Assembly (NCBI GenBank): GCA_017555585.1
Contig: JAFZGA010000009.1
Coordinates: forward strand, 37,155-101,154
Direction of reading: 5' to 3'
DNA length: 64,000 nucleotides
Source: Bacteroidaceae bacterium
GTDB taxonomy: Bacteria; Bacteroidota; Bacteroidia; Bacteroidales; Bacteroidaceae
Below the pieces are notes generated by a model. It did not search any database and was not told where the DNA came from. It saw only the letters and a list, made by a program, of their open reading frames with translations. Positions 28,410 to 37,375 of this stretch are shown piece by piece. Position 1 is the first letter of the stretch; each line of letters starts with the position of its first letter. Made by a program: the position numbers and the translations under genes.

Positions 28410-30293
28410 TTATTTACCGTTCTTTTCAATCTCGTCCTCAACAAGATGTATCTTTTCAAGAACAACCTGGGCATCTTTCTTCAGCTTATCGACTTTCTGT
28501 TTCATTACATCGACAAGGCTTGCACCCTTCTTGTTTGAAACACTGAGGAAACCGATATTATTCTCGTATGTAGCAATCTCGTTCTTCATCGCTTCATACT
28601 GACGTATCAAATGCTCGCGCTCGCGCTGCAGGCTGTTACCACCCTTGGCGATATTATTACGGAAATTAGCCAATTTACGCTCGTTTGCATTCACATGCAA
28701 TGCTTCATACAGAGCATTTGTAGCCTGCTTGTATTCCTTGTAAACATTGTCCTTTTCTTTGAATGGAACAAAGCCAATGGCATTCCACTCTTGTGTGAGC
28801 GCAGCAAGCTGTCTTGTCTGCTCATCACCGGGCAACTTACTGTCGATAGCTTTTATTTTTGCAATAACCTCACGCTTTTTCTTTAGGTTCTCCAACTCTA
28901 CACTACGCTGTGAAGATGTAGCTGCATTACGTTTCTCAAAGAAAGCATCACAAGCTGTTACAAAACGTTTCCATAGAGCCTCGGAGTACTTCTGTACAAC
29001 AGGACCAACCTCTTTCCACTCCTTTTGCAATTTTGTCAATTTCTCGGTTGTGACTTTCCAATCCTCGCTATCTTTCAATTGCTCGGCAAGTTCACACAAA
29101 GCCTTTTTACGCTCAAGATTGTTTGCTAATGCATTCTTTGTTTCCTTAAAGAACTCACTCTTCTGTTTGAAGAATTCGTCACATGCGGCACGGAAACGTT
29201 CGAAGACCTTGAGATTCATCTTTTGTGGAGCAAAGCCAATCTCCTTCCATTGCGATTGAAGTTCAAGCACACGCTGTGTGGCATCATTCCATGCCTGATA
29301 GCCAGAAAGTGACTTGAGATCCATATTCTCGATTTCCTCGCATATTGCACTTTTCTTGTCGTAGTTGGCTTTTTCAATCTCTTTCTTTGCCTCAAAATGC
29401 TCCTGATGACGACGGTTAACATTTGTAGAAGCTGTCTTGAAACGTTGCCAGATTTCCTCACGCAATTCAGGAGCAACAGGACCGGTCTCGCGGAAGTCAT
29501 TATGCAACTGCTGTAACTGACGGAATGCTGCAACTACATCAGTTTCCTTTTCAAGCTCCTCGGCAGCTTCGCAAAGTTTTGTCTTTATATCAAGATTTTT
29601 CTTAAAATCGTATTCGCGGAATTCGTTGTTTATCTTAAGTACATCGTAGAACTGCTCAACCGACAGCTGGTATTGTTTCCACAATGGAGCGACCTTGTCC
29701 TGAGGAACATTCTTCACCTCTTTCCAACGTGCCTGCAAAGCCTTGAACTCGGCAACCTCAGGATTACCCTGACCAGCCTTGTCAACAAGTGCCTGTAACT
29801 GATCAAGCAACGAGAGCTTTATTTCGTAGTTTGCCTGCATCTCTTTTTCTTGGGCGGCAAGCCACTCATTACGCTTTGCCTTGATAAGTCCCATTGCCTC
29901 CTTGAAGGGTTCTTCAAGTTCATCGGACTGAGGAAGAAAAACATCTGCCTCTCCTCCCTGTGCGAGGAATTCCTTGTGGGCTAGTTCAATCTCGGCTGTA
30001 CGCATACGATAAAAAAGAACTTTCAGTCCTTCCACTTCACTCTTACAGGTGAGCACGTCATCGCTGTCAGCAATAGCCTTCAAGCGTTCAATAATTTCCT
30101 GACGTGTCGCCGGTTTTGAGTCCTCGCCAACAGCCTCCTGGCTATCGACATTTTCCTTTTGCACTTGTTGAGTCTCCTCTTCAATGCTGTTCTGCTCATT
30201 TAACTCAATCGTAGCGGCATTAACAGCCTCGTCAGGAGAACTCGTAATGTTCAGCTCTTCAGGCTGCACATTCGATTTAACACTTTCGCTCAT
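28410..30293 (-). CDS. DUF349 repeat protein
   Basis: A 627-aa, almost wholly helical and highly charged protein. The N-terminal 90 residues are acidic and low-complexity (SIEEETQQVQKENVDSQ). From about residue 130 there are at least five copies of the DUF349 unit of roughly 70-80 residues, each with a core like LQ(K/S/A)xWKE(V/I)G..P followed by LWKRF..ACDAFF. No signal peptide is present. The molecular role of DUF349 proteins is not established here. It is monocistronic, with a TATCTTTG element about 90 bp upstream. Confidence 0.88.
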   Translation of the reverse strand: MSESVKSNVQPEELNITSSPDEAVNAATIELNEQNSIEEETQQVQKENVDSQEAVGEDSKPATRQEIIERLKAIADSDDVLTCKSEVEGLKVLFYRMRTAEIELAHKEFLAQGGEADVFLPQSDELEEPFKEAMGLIKAKRNEWLAAQEKEMQANYEIKLSLLDQLQALVDKAGQGNPEVAEFKALQARWKEVKNVPQDKVAPLWKQYQLSVEQFYDVLKINNEFREYDFKKNLDIKTKLCEAAEELEKETDVVAAFRQLQQLHNDFRETGPVAPELREEIWQRFKTASTNVNRRHQEHFEAKKEIEKANYDKKSAICEEIENMDLKSLSGYQAWNDATQRVLELQSQWKEIGFAPQKMNLKVFERFRAACDEFFKQKSEFFKETKNALANNLERKKALCELAEQLKDSEDWKVTTEKLTKLQKEWKEVGPVVQKYSEALWKRFVTACDAFFEKRNAATSSQRSVELENLKKKREVIAKIKAIDSKLPGDEQTRQLAALTQEWNAIGFVPFKEKDNVYKEYKQATNALYEALHVNANERKLANFRNNIAKGGNSLQREREHLIRQYEAMKNEIATYENNIGFLSVSNKKGASLVDVMKQKVDKLKKDAQVVLEKIHLVEDEIEKNGK

Positions 30294-30383
30294 CTGTTCA
30301 AAATTTTAAGTTAGTCAATAAAAAAGAAGACGACCTTTCCGTTGCAACGCGAAAAAGCCCAATCTTTACAACTCATTCATCTG

Positions 30384-30391
30384 CAAAGATA
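30384..30391 (-). promoter_or_regulatory. -7 element of the DUF349 gene
   Basis: TATCTTTG on the minus strand, 90 bp upstream of the ATG; it matches TAnnTTTG. The -33 element is not clear. The rest of the 299-bp gap to the Crp/Fnr gene is A/T-rich and shows no other gene. Confidence 0.45.
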
Positions 30392-30592
30392 ACTTTAATT
30401 TTCAATAAACCTAAAACAGATTATAATTTGTTACTTAAAATCTTTCACAAAACAGCACATTGACAGAAAACAGCAATATAGACAATTATGATATTTAAGT
30501 TAAAATATACAAAAAGCGAAATTATGTATATACTATTTGTTACTTTAGAGGGTTATATAAAATAATGAGCATAGAATTTACTACAAGACAAT

Positions 30593-31258
30593 ATGTACGA
30601 ACATCTATTATGTCTACCCTACTTTCAGGGAATGAGCAAAGACGATATAACAGCAATACTTGATAAAGTAGCCCTTGATTTTATCAAATACAGTGAAGGA
30701 GAGTGTATATGCCATCGTGGCGACAAGTGCGACAAGTTCTTTATACTCATTCAGGGAACATTGCAATGCATTGCCGAAGCACCGGATGCAAGCTACAGCC
30801 TGAAAGAAGATATTACTGCACCATACGCCATAGAACCATACTCTATGTTCGGCTACACTACCGATTACAATAGGGAATACATTGCAAAAAGCCAATGCAC
30901 AATATTGGCCATTGAAAAGAAATTCCTTTTCAGTGAGTTCACCAGATATAACATCTTTACAATCAATTTCCTAAACCTCATAAGCAACAAAGCGCAAAAA
31001 CAGGAAAAGACAATCTGGGAAAAGACGCCTGCTACCATATCGGGACGTATTGCCCAATTCATTGCACTAAGATGCGAACATCAGCAAGGAAAAAAGATTC
31101 TATCGATAAAAATGGAACGATTAGCATCAATATTATGCGAAACGCGCCTGAACATCTCTAAATCGCTCAACGAACTGCAAGAGGCTGGATTGGTAGAACT
31201 GCACCGCAAAGAAATTATCATTCCATCATTAAACAAAATGATGGAGATTATAGAATAA
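30593..31258 (+). CDS. Crp/Fnr-family transcriptional regulator
   Basis: A 221-aa regulator. The cyclic-nucleotide-binding-like beta roll spans about residues 10-120 (YSEGECICHRGDKCDKFFILIQGTL, then a weak phosphate-cassette region around EPYSMFGYTTDY, which lacks the canonical RxS cAMP contact). A long dimer helix follows, then a winged helix (about 150-215: ISGRIAQFIALR, MERLASILCETRLNISKSLNELQEAGLVELHRKEI). No Cys cluster of the FNR type is seen. The effector is unknown. It stands alone between divergent and downstream promoters. Confidence 0.86.
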   Translation: MYEHLLCLPYFQGMSKDDITAILDKVALDFIKYSEGECICHRGDKCDKFFILIQGTLQCIAEAPDASYSLKEDITAPYAIEPYSMFGYTTDYNREYIAKSQCTILAIEKKFLFSEFTRYNIFTINFLNLISNKAQKQEKTIWEKTPATISGRIAQFIALRCEHQQGKKILSIKMERLASILCETRLNISKSLNELQEAGLVELHRKEIIIPSLNKMMEIIE

Positions 31259-31304
31259 ATAACTACTCAGCAAATGTAGAACATTCATTTGCATAAGCAA
31301 CTAC

Positions 31305-31532
31305 CGCCGGGAAAAATATCGAAGCAAGCTTCATATTTCTCGCTCGTTTGAAAAAATCTTTGAGCTGAAGCTCGAAAATAGACTGCACTCGCTGGGAAAA
31401 ATATCGAAGCAAGCTTCATATTTCTCGCTCGTTTGAAAAAATCTTTGAGCTGAAGCTCGAAAATAGACTGCACTCGCCGGGAAAAATATCGAAGCAAGCT
31501 TCATATTTCTCGCTCGTTTGTTCGTATCTTTG
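31305..31532 (+). repeat. 85-bp tandem repeat, about 2.6 copies, overlapping a promoter
   Basis: GGGAAAAATATCGAAGC begins at 31309, 31394 and 31479, a strict 85-bp period with almost no differences between copies. Each full unit holds two short hairpins: GAAGC-AA-GCTTC within AAATAT...ATATTT, and GAGCT-GA-AGCTC. The third, partial copy runs into the TATCTTTG element of the next gene. In the full copies the aligned position reads AATCTTTG, so the array looks like a duplicated promoter region. Confidence 0.9.
31525..31532 (+). promoter_or_regulatory. -7 element of the second S41 gene
   Basis: TATCTTTG, 25 bp upstream of the ATG at 31558, at the right edge of the 85-bp repeat array. The sequence where the -33 element would lie is inside the last repeat copy. 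Confidence 0.55.
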
Positions 31533-31557
31533 CAAAAAAAATAAACATGAATCAGAC

Positions 31558-33222
31558 ATGATGAATAAAAGGAACATTCTACTATCCATAATTATAATTT
31601 GTGTTTCACTTGTCGCGAATGCCGACGACAAACACCGTCTGCACCTGGCACGACAACTGTCGATATACAACAGCATCATAAAAGAACTAAATCTCTTTTA
31701 TGTCGACAGCATCATGCCCGAGAAGATGATAAACAAGAGTATCGATGCGATGCTGAGAAACCTTGACCCATACACCGTATATTACCCCGAGGAGAAGAGT
31801 GAGGAACTGAAGATGATGACCACCGGCAAGTACGCAGGAATAGGTTCGGTCATACGTTTCCACACCGACAGGAACACAACTGTAATTGCCGACCCATACG
31901 AAAACATGCCGGCATACAAGGCCGGACTTAGAGCCGGTGATTTGATATGGTCAATCAACGGTACCTCCATAAAAGGCATGAGCACCGACAGCGTAAGCGA
32001 CATGCTGCGCGGTGAACCGGGCACATCATTGACACTGGAGATAGAATCCCCGGGCAAGAAAGGGAAGAAAAATGTAACCCTTGAAAGAGCAAGCATCGCC
32101 CTACCGGCAATATCATACTACGGCATACAGAACAATGACATAGGCTATATCCTGCTGGAAAGCTTCACCGATGACTGCGCCAAGAAGATGAAACGCGCAG
32201 TGATAGAGCTTAAGAAAGCCGGAGCAAAATCATTCATCATTGACCTCCGTGGCAACGGCGGCGGCCTACTGAACGAAGCCGTGGATATCGTGAACCTGTT
32301 TGTCCCAAAAGGAAAAGTCATCGTAACCACCAAAGGAAAGACCAAACAGTCGAACGAGACATACAAGACAAAGAACGAACCTACAGATACAATTTCGCCC
32401 ATCGTTGTACTTGTCGATGGACAGACAGCCTCTGCGTCGGAAATCGTAGCAGGCTCATTACAAGACCTTGACAGAGCTGTGGTCATCGGTTCGCGCACAT
32501 TCGGAAAAGGACTGGTACAAAGCACACGCCAGGTGAATTACGGCGGTTACCTGAAACTGACAACGGCAAAATACTACATCCCCAGCGGCCGTTGCGTACA
32601 GGCCCTCGACTACTCTCACATGATCGACGACGGACGTACCAGCCGTATGCCCGACAGTTTGACAAACGTTTTTCACACAGCAGCAGGCCGCGAGGTCCGC
32701 GACGGAGGAGGTATACGTCCTGACATAGAACCTAAGCCGGAAGAGCTGTCAACTATATTGTTCCGCCTGATGCAGGACATGGCCATTTTCGATTTTGCAA
32801 CAGATTTCAGGCTGAAGAACGAGACCATAGCGTGCGCAGACAGCTTTGATGTAAGCGACGAGGTATACGCTGAATTTGTAGAATATCTCAAAGAGAGAAA
32901 ATTCACATACGACCTGCATAGTGCCGAGATGCTCAAAGACCTGAAAAAAATGATAGAATTCGAGGGATTGACAGCCATCACAAAAGATGACATAGAACAA
33001 CTCGAGAAGAAACTGCATGCAAACCTCGACCACTCATTGCAGCACTTCAAGAAGGATATAAAGATTCTTGTTGGCGACGAAATAATCAAACGATATTACG
33101 GAAACAAAGGAGAAATCATATACAACCTGCGCGAAGACACCGACCTCAAAGAGGCTTTTGCCATACTCAAGGACAACGAACGGTACAAGCAGATACTCTC
33201 GCCTGCCAAACAACAAAAATAA
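31558..33222 (+). CDS. S41-family C-terminal processing peptidase (second copy)
   Basis: A 554-aa protease with a cleavable-looking signal peptide (ILLSIIIICVSLVANA). The order is CTP N-domain (IIKELNLFYVDSIMPEK, LDPYTVYYP), PDZ (about 85-165, GIGSVIRFHTDRNTTV...AGLRAGDLIWSING) and catalytic domain, with the Ser in QTASASEIVAG near 290 and Lys in SRTFGKGLVQS near 316. The Ser/Lys pair is intact. It shares architecture with the copy at 26634-28235 but is clearly diverged from it. Two start ATGs are adjacent. It is probably transcribed alone; no hairpin is visible at its end, and rlmH has its own promoter element. Confidence 0.93.
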   Translation: MMNKRNILLSIIIICVSLVANADDKHRLHLARQLSIYNSIIKELNLFYVDSIMPEKMINKSIDAMLRNLDPYTVYYPEEKSEELKMMTTGKYAGIGSVIRFHTDRNTTVIADPYENMPAYKAGLRAGDLIWSINGTSIKGMSTDSVSDMLRGEPGTSLTLEIESPGKKGKKNVTLERASIALPAISYYGIQNNDIGYILLESFTDDCAKKMKRAVIELKKAGAKSFIIDLRGNGGGLLNEAVDIVNLFVPKGKVIVTTKGKTKQSNETYKTKNEPTDTISPIVVLVDGQTASASEIVAGSLQDLDRAVVIGSRTFGKGLVQSTRQVNYGGYLKLTTAKYYIPSGRCVQALDYSHMIDDGRTSRMPDSLTNVFHTAAGREVRDGGGIRPDIEPKPEELSTILFRLMQDMAIFDFATDFRLKNETIACADSFDVSDEVYAEFVEYLKERKFTYDLHSAEMLKDLKKMIEFEGLTAITKDDIEQLEKKLHANLDHSLQHFKKDIKILVGDEIIKRYYGNKGEIIYNLREDTDLKEAFAILKDNERYKQILSPAKQQK

Positions 33223-33374
33223 CTCCCCTACCGACTGTATGCCGATGCATGCCATACAAAACGTGGCAAAACCTATAAACATATACAACGGCTTAAAAAA
33301 GTATTGTACGAGGAGGAGAGGTATGTTATAGAACACTTTCCTTTCAACTTTTTAAAAGTTTTGTTTCTTTGTGT

Positions 33375-33382
33375 TATCTTCG
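33375..33382 (+). promoter_or_regulatory. -7 element of rlmH
   Basis: TATCTTCG, the variant also seen at purM and lpxD, 23 bp before the rlmH ATG. A T-rich stretch lies at the -33 position, without a clear TTTG. Confidence 0.45.
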
Positions 33383-33405
33383 CGAAGTATTTACAATATG
33401 GCATT

Positions 33406-33879
33406 ATGAAAATCACCTTACTCGTCGTTGGACGCACCGTAGACAACAACATAACAGCAGGAATAAAGGACTACACACAACGTGTAGGGCATTTTGTACA
33501 GTTCGACATGGAGGTTATACCCGAACTGAAGAACGCGAAGAAACTAAGCGAAGCGCAGCAGAAGGAGATGGAAGGTGAGCTCATACTCAAGGCCATTGCT
33601 CCGGGCGATCGTGTTGTACTGCTCGACGAAGGAGGAAAGGAGTTCCGTTCAACAGAGTTCGCGTCATGGATTGAACACAAGCAGAATATTTCGACAAAAC
33701 GTCTGTTGTTCATCGTTGGTGGCCCTTACGGTTTTTCACAGAAGGTATATGATGCCGCGCACGAAAAACTATCGCTATCAAAGATGACCTTTTCACACCA
33801 AATGATACGCCTGCTGTTCATTGAACAGCTCTACAGGGCATATACCATAATCAACCATCTGCCCTATCACCACGAATAA
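33406..33879 (+). CDS. rlmH: 23S rRNA pseudouridine-1915 N3-methyltransferase
   Basis: A SPOUT methyltransferase that modifies helix 69 of 23S rRNA in the 70S ribosome. Start chosen at ATG 33406 (MKITLLVVGRT); the open frame extends 34 codons upstream but that part spans the promoter. The result is 157 aa, the standard RlmH length. Motifs: LLDEGGKEFRSTEFA, the knot loop FIVGGPYGFS, and LSKMTFSHQMIRLLFIEQLYRAYTI at the C-terminus. Confidence 0.95.
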   Translation: MKITLLVVGRTVDNNITAGIKDYTQRVGHFVQFDMEVIPELKNAKKLSEAQQKEMEGELILKAIAPGDRVVLLDEGGKEFRSTEFASWIEHKQNISTKRLLFIVGGPYGFSQKVYDAAHEKLSLSKMTFSHQMIRLLFIEQLYRAYTIINHLPYHHE

Positions 33880-33915
33880 CATCAAAGGACTCGGCAAGCC
33901 GAGTCCTTTGATGTT
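33878..33915. terminator. Bidirectional hairpin after rlmH
   Basis: Perfect 18-bp arms (33878-33895, 33898-33915) with a 2-nt loop, starting within the rlmH stop codon and ending 6 bp before the stop of the convergent gene. Neither side has a long T-run. It is probably a shared terminator or 3'-end stabiliser. Confidence 0.7.
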
Positions 33916-33921
33916 ATCATA

Positions 33922-35370
33922 TCATTTACTATCCTCCGTAGGCTTATATACATAGCACCCGGCGTCAACACTACCCTGCTCACGAACCGTACCGTCAAGG
34001 TCATAAGGAAGTATGTCTATGAAGCTGTCAGAAGCTATCCCGCGAGCCTTGGACTCCTCGGTAAGATGAAAATCGTAATCAAATACATCGTGGTCGATTT
34101 TCATGAAATGTTCCTTTGCAAAGGGCGGTTCATCGACGTTGTCGAAAACTATATTCACAAAGCAACTGTCCTGAGTTTCCAAAGTGTTTATCAGCGAGTT
34201 CTCGAAACAGTAATTTATGGCATTGGGCACAGTGTCGCCAAAGGCCGTAAAATACCCCATCACTTCATCATCTTTGGTACCTGTTATTATACAGTTCCTG
34301 AACGATGCTCCATACAACGGCATAGGTTCACCTTCCAGGCTGTTATGCAAAGCAAGAGCTACATCACGCTGTTTCCACACATAGAAATTGGCGATGGTAC
34401 AATGTGTAAAAGAGACGTTTCCACCAACAACCTTCACGCAATTGCCCTGAGCGTTTGCTATCAAAGTATTTGCAATATTGGCATGTGCTGCATGCAGTTC
34501 AAGGGCGTTGCCGGTAAAGTTCTGCAAGCTTGATGAAGTTATTGCGAGACGTTGCTGCGCCGTATCGCCACGCTCTACCATTATGCCATATTTCGCACCG
34601 TGTATATCACAATGCCCTAAAACATTGCCGTTGCTTGTCGAAGCGATAATTACGCCACCCCACTTGCCCGGTACGCGGTCATAAGGCAGGTAACTGAAAA
34701 GATTGTCGGTCCTGTCATTACGGAACACTACAGGAGCACCATAGGCACCGTTTGCAATCACTGTTCCCTCAACTTTCAGGTAGGCATTGTCATGGAAATA
34801 GAATGTTGCACCTTGTGTTATCTCCAATGTCACGTTCTCGGCAACACGCAGGCTGTCGTACACCACATAATGCCCTGCCCGGAATGTCGTGTCGGACATT
34901 ATACTATCGCCATACATAAATACGACATCCCGACCATGCGCAGTAAGTAAAACCTTCTGCACTACACCACTCTCAAGAGTAAAAAGCAGGGAATCCTTTA
35001 CCAGGTGAGGTACATCAAGACCATTCCTGTCGAGTTTGACCGATGCAACTACAAACAGACTGTCCTTTGCACGTATCTCAAGGTCACGCATGACAGAGCC
35101 GTACTGTCCATCGACAAGCACGCTGAAACCACTCTCGCCACCACTTGCAAGACGCACATCACTTATGCGCAAGGAGTTTTTGTTTCTGTTGCGCACAACA
35201 AACATCGCCGATGGCGATACACGATCGGTAAAAAGAGTATCAAATGATACAGTATCGGTAGAAAATTCCAACCGCAACAACGGGGAAGAAGAAAAGCCGG
35301 CATCTTCGTTGCATGCAACGAAGAGTGCCGACATCAATATCATACAAAAGGTTAAAACCTGTCTTTTCAT
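33922..35370 (-). CDS. Lipoprotein with beta-helix-like region
   Basis: A 482-aa lipoprotein. The ATG at 35370 is preferred to a GTG one codon upstream. Signal peptide with lipobox (LFVAC, Cys near 20). Residues about 30-150 form an Ig-like beta region (SFDTLFTDRVSPSAMFVVRNRNKNSLRISDV). Residues about 160-400 have short repeated turns typical of right-handed parallel beta-helices (NVLGHCDIHGAKYGIMVE, SLQNFTGNALELHAAHANIANTLIANAQGNCVKV). The C-terminus has a YDLDGTVREQGSVDAGCY segment like that seen after surface beta-helix domains. Function unknown; possibly glycan-related. It is 66 bp downstream of pepD in the same direction. Confidence 0.78.
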   Translation of the reverse strand: MKRQVLTFCMILMSALFVACNEDAGFSSSPLLRLEFSTDTVSFDTLFTDRVSPSAMFVVRNRNKNSLRISDVRLASGGESGFSVLVDGQYGSVMRDLEIRAKDSLFVVASVKLDRNGLDVPHLVKDSLLFTLESGVVQKVLLTAHGRDVVFMYGDSIMSDTTFRAGHYVVYDSLRVAENVTLEITQGATFYFHDNAYLKVEGTVIANGAYGAPVVFRNDRTDNLFSYLPYDRVPGKWGGVIIASTSNGNVLGHCDIHGAKYGIMVERGDTAQQRLAITSSSLQNFTGNALELHAAHANIANTLIANAQGNCVKVVGGNVSFTHCTIANFYVWKQRDVALALHNSLEGEPMPLYGASFRNCIITGTKDDEVMGYFTAFGDTVPNAINYCFENSLINTLETQDSCFVNIVFDNVDEPPFAKEHFMKIDHDVFDYDFHLTEESKARGIASDSFIDILPYDLDGTVREQGSVDAGCYVYKPTEDSK

Positions 35371-35439
35371 CACGCGTACATTATATTACTTATAAGTAAC
35401 GCATACATTCGCGTTTTATTGCGCTCAATGAATTTACTA

Positions 35440-36897
35440 TCATTTTTGCGGTGCATTCTCCAACAATGCCACAAGATGACGCCACCAACGTTCTGTCGAA
35501 GCTATATCAAGACGCTCATCGGGTGAGTGCACACCTCTCATGGTAGGTCCGAAAGATATCATGTCAAGCCCAGGTGCCTTCTCAAGGAACAGACCACACT
35601 CCAAGCCGGCATGAATAGCCTTGATCTTGGCATCGGCACCGAAGAGTTCCTTGTAGGTATCGCATGCAACCTTGAGAATCTCAGATTTCACATTCGGTTT
35701 CCATCCCGGATATCCTCCGTTTGTGGCAACCACTGCACCACCCAACTCAAATGCCGCACGTACTGTGTCCGAAACATTGTCACGCACCGACTCAACCGAA
35801 CTGCGCTGGCTTGCAGTAACAAGGATCTTGTTCTCGGCAACACGCTTCACCGAAGCGAGGTTGCTCGATGTCTCCACCAATCCCGGCATATCTTCGCTCA
35901 TGGCATACACACCATTGAACACAGCCTGCAACGACAGCAACAGTTTTTTTGCCGATTCACGGTCAATAGCCTTCTCTACAGCATCGGTGCTCTGCATTGT
36001 AAAACGGGCTGTGGGCTCTGTTGCCGAATATTCGGCCTGCACTTCAGCTGCAAAGATATTGAAATCCACGCGTACAGCCTCTTTGTCTGCAGACGGAACA
36101 GCAATAACAGCAGAAGCATCACGAGGAATGGCATTATGCAGACTACCGCCTGAAATCTCACATAGATAGCAGTCGTACTTGGCTGCAACACGGTTGATGA
36201 AACGCGCCATAAGCTTGTTTGCATTTGCGCGGTTTTTGTTTATGTCATCACCCGAATGACCGCCGGTAAGGCTGTTTATATCCACCTTAAGGAAGAAATG
36301 GCCCTCGGGAACATTAACCCAGTCATGAGTAAATTCGGCATAATTGCATATACCTCCGGCACAGCCGATGAACATCTCACCCTCATCTTCAGAATCAAGA
36401 TTCACAAGGATATCTCCCTGCAGGAATACCGAAGTCAACTTCTCGGCACCTGTCAAACCTGTCTCTTCATCTATAGTAAAGAGGCAATTCACCGGGCCAT
36501 GCTTCAGTTCCTTGTCGGCAAGCACTGCCATAGCGGCTGCCACACCGATGCCGTTATCGGCACCAAGAGTAGTTCCTTTAGCCTTCAGCCACTCACCATC
36601 TACAAATGTACATATAGGATCCTTTGTAAAATCATGCTCGACATCGGGACGCTTGTCGCAAACCATATCCATATGCCCTTGCAGAATTATTGTCTTGCGG
36701 TTCTCGTATCCCGGATATGCAGGTTTCTTTATAAGGACATTGCCAACCTCGTCAGCAACTGTTTCATAACCGAGTTCTTTTCCGAAATTCTGCAGATAAG
36801 CAGATATCTGTGCCTCATTCTTTGAGCCATGAGGAATTTTACATATCTGAAAGAAATAATTAAATACCGATTCTGGTTGTAATTCAAGTCGTTCCAT
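35440..36897 (-). CDS. pepD: Cytosol nonspecific (aminoacyl-histidine) dipeptidase
   Basis: An M20-family di-zinc dipeptidase of the PepD type, acting on dipeptides such as Xaa-His. Metal ligands: H75 and D77 in LQGHMDMVC, D114 in LGADNGIG, E144/E145 in TIDEETGLTG, and Asp in NLDSEDEGE. The insertion domain contains GGHSGDDINKNRANA. A C-terminal His near GVHSPDE closes the site. The length of 485 aa equals the E. coli PepD. No signal peptide. A gene for a beta-helix lipoprotein follows in the same direction. Confidence 0.94.
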   Translation of the reverse strand: MERLELQPESVFNYFFQICKIPHGSKNEAQISAYLQNFGKELGYETVADEVGNVLIKKPAYPGYENRKTIILQGHMDMVCDKRPDVEHDFTKDPICTFVDGEWLKAKGTTLGADNGIGVAAAMAVLADKELKHGPVNCLFTIDEETGLTGAEKLTSVFLQGDILVNLDSEDEGEMFIGCAGGICNYAEFTHDWVNVPEGHFFLKVDINSLTGGHSGDDINKNRANANKLMARFINRVAAKYDCYLCEISGGSLHNAIPRDASAVIAVPSADKEAVRVDFNIFAAEVQAEYSATEPTARFTMQSTDAVEKAIDRESAKKLLLSLQAVFNGVYAMSEDMPGLVETSSNLASVKRVAENKILVTASQRSSVESVRDNVSDTVRAAFELGGAVVATNGGYPGWKPNVKSEILKVACDTYKELFGADAKIKAIHAGLECGLFLEKAPGLDMISFGPTMRGVHSPDERLDIASTERWWRHLVALLENAPQK

Positions 36898-37023
36898 CTT
36901 TTTATAGTTTAAATTTGTTAATATCCATTTGGATTTTCTAAAAAATATTTAATTCGTTTGTATATTGTTCCATTTTACACTTTTTTTACGCCAATAATAA
37001 AGAAAAAGTGCCGACAAAAGTAC

Positions 37024-37031
37024 TATCTTTG
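37024..37031 (+). promoter_or_regulatory. -7 element upstream of the small membrane protein / ompH-like pair
   Basis: TATCTTTG, an exact TAnnTTTG match, 112 bp before the ATG at 37143. The leader contains a 12-codon frame (37105-37143) whose TAA overlaps that ATG. The rest of the pepD-side gap shows no gene. Confidence 0.5.
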
Positions 37032-37142
37032 CAACCCGAAAGATTGCGGAAACAGGCAACAAATATGGTAGAACATCAAAGCGATTTTCATACTTGACCC
37101 ATTGATGCCATATGGCAATCCCAAACTGCAACTACAAATATA

Positions 37143-37364
37143 ATGGAAATGTTTAAAACTTTATTATTTACATTGTTAATAATTGCAATAAGTATTGCAT
37201 TACTTTCCATAACCGTAATAATAAAGAAGAACGGCAAGTTTCCCAACACACATGTCGGCGGAAACAGACACATGAGAAAAAGGGGGATAAAATGTGTCCA
37301 GTCACAGGACAAGGACGCACGCAAGGATAACCCGATGGCTGTAAAAGAGACAAACAAGAAATAA
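37143..37364 (+). CDS. Small conserved membrane protein
   Basis: 73 aa. An N-terminal membrane segment (LLFTLLIIAISIALLSITVII) is followed by a basic, conserved-looking tail: KKNGKFPNTHVGG, RKRGIKCVQSQDKDARK. The pattern of a hydrophobic helix, FP.xHVGG and GI.CVQSQD.xAR is one I associate with a small Bacteroidetes protein annotated only as membrane or secreted. The single Cys sits in KCVQSQD. A second ATG two codons in is an equally possible start. The gene ends 11 bp before the OmpH-like gene, so the two are probably co-expressed. Function unknown. Confidence 0.75.
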   Translation: MEMFKTLLFTLLIIAISIALLSITVIIKKNGKFPNTHVGGNRHMRKRGIKCVQSQDKDARKDNPMAVKETNKK

Positions 37365-37375
37365 ACATATCATCT

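Noticed and set aside
31305-31532. CRISPR array
   Set aside because: The copies are contiguous 85-bp direct repeats without unique spacers and without cas genes nearby.
31285-31679. Minus-strand frames through the 85-bp repeat
   Set aside because: The frames exist only because the repeat happens to stay open; 85 is not a multiple of three, so the repeated peptide shifts frame, and they run opposite the S41 gene start.
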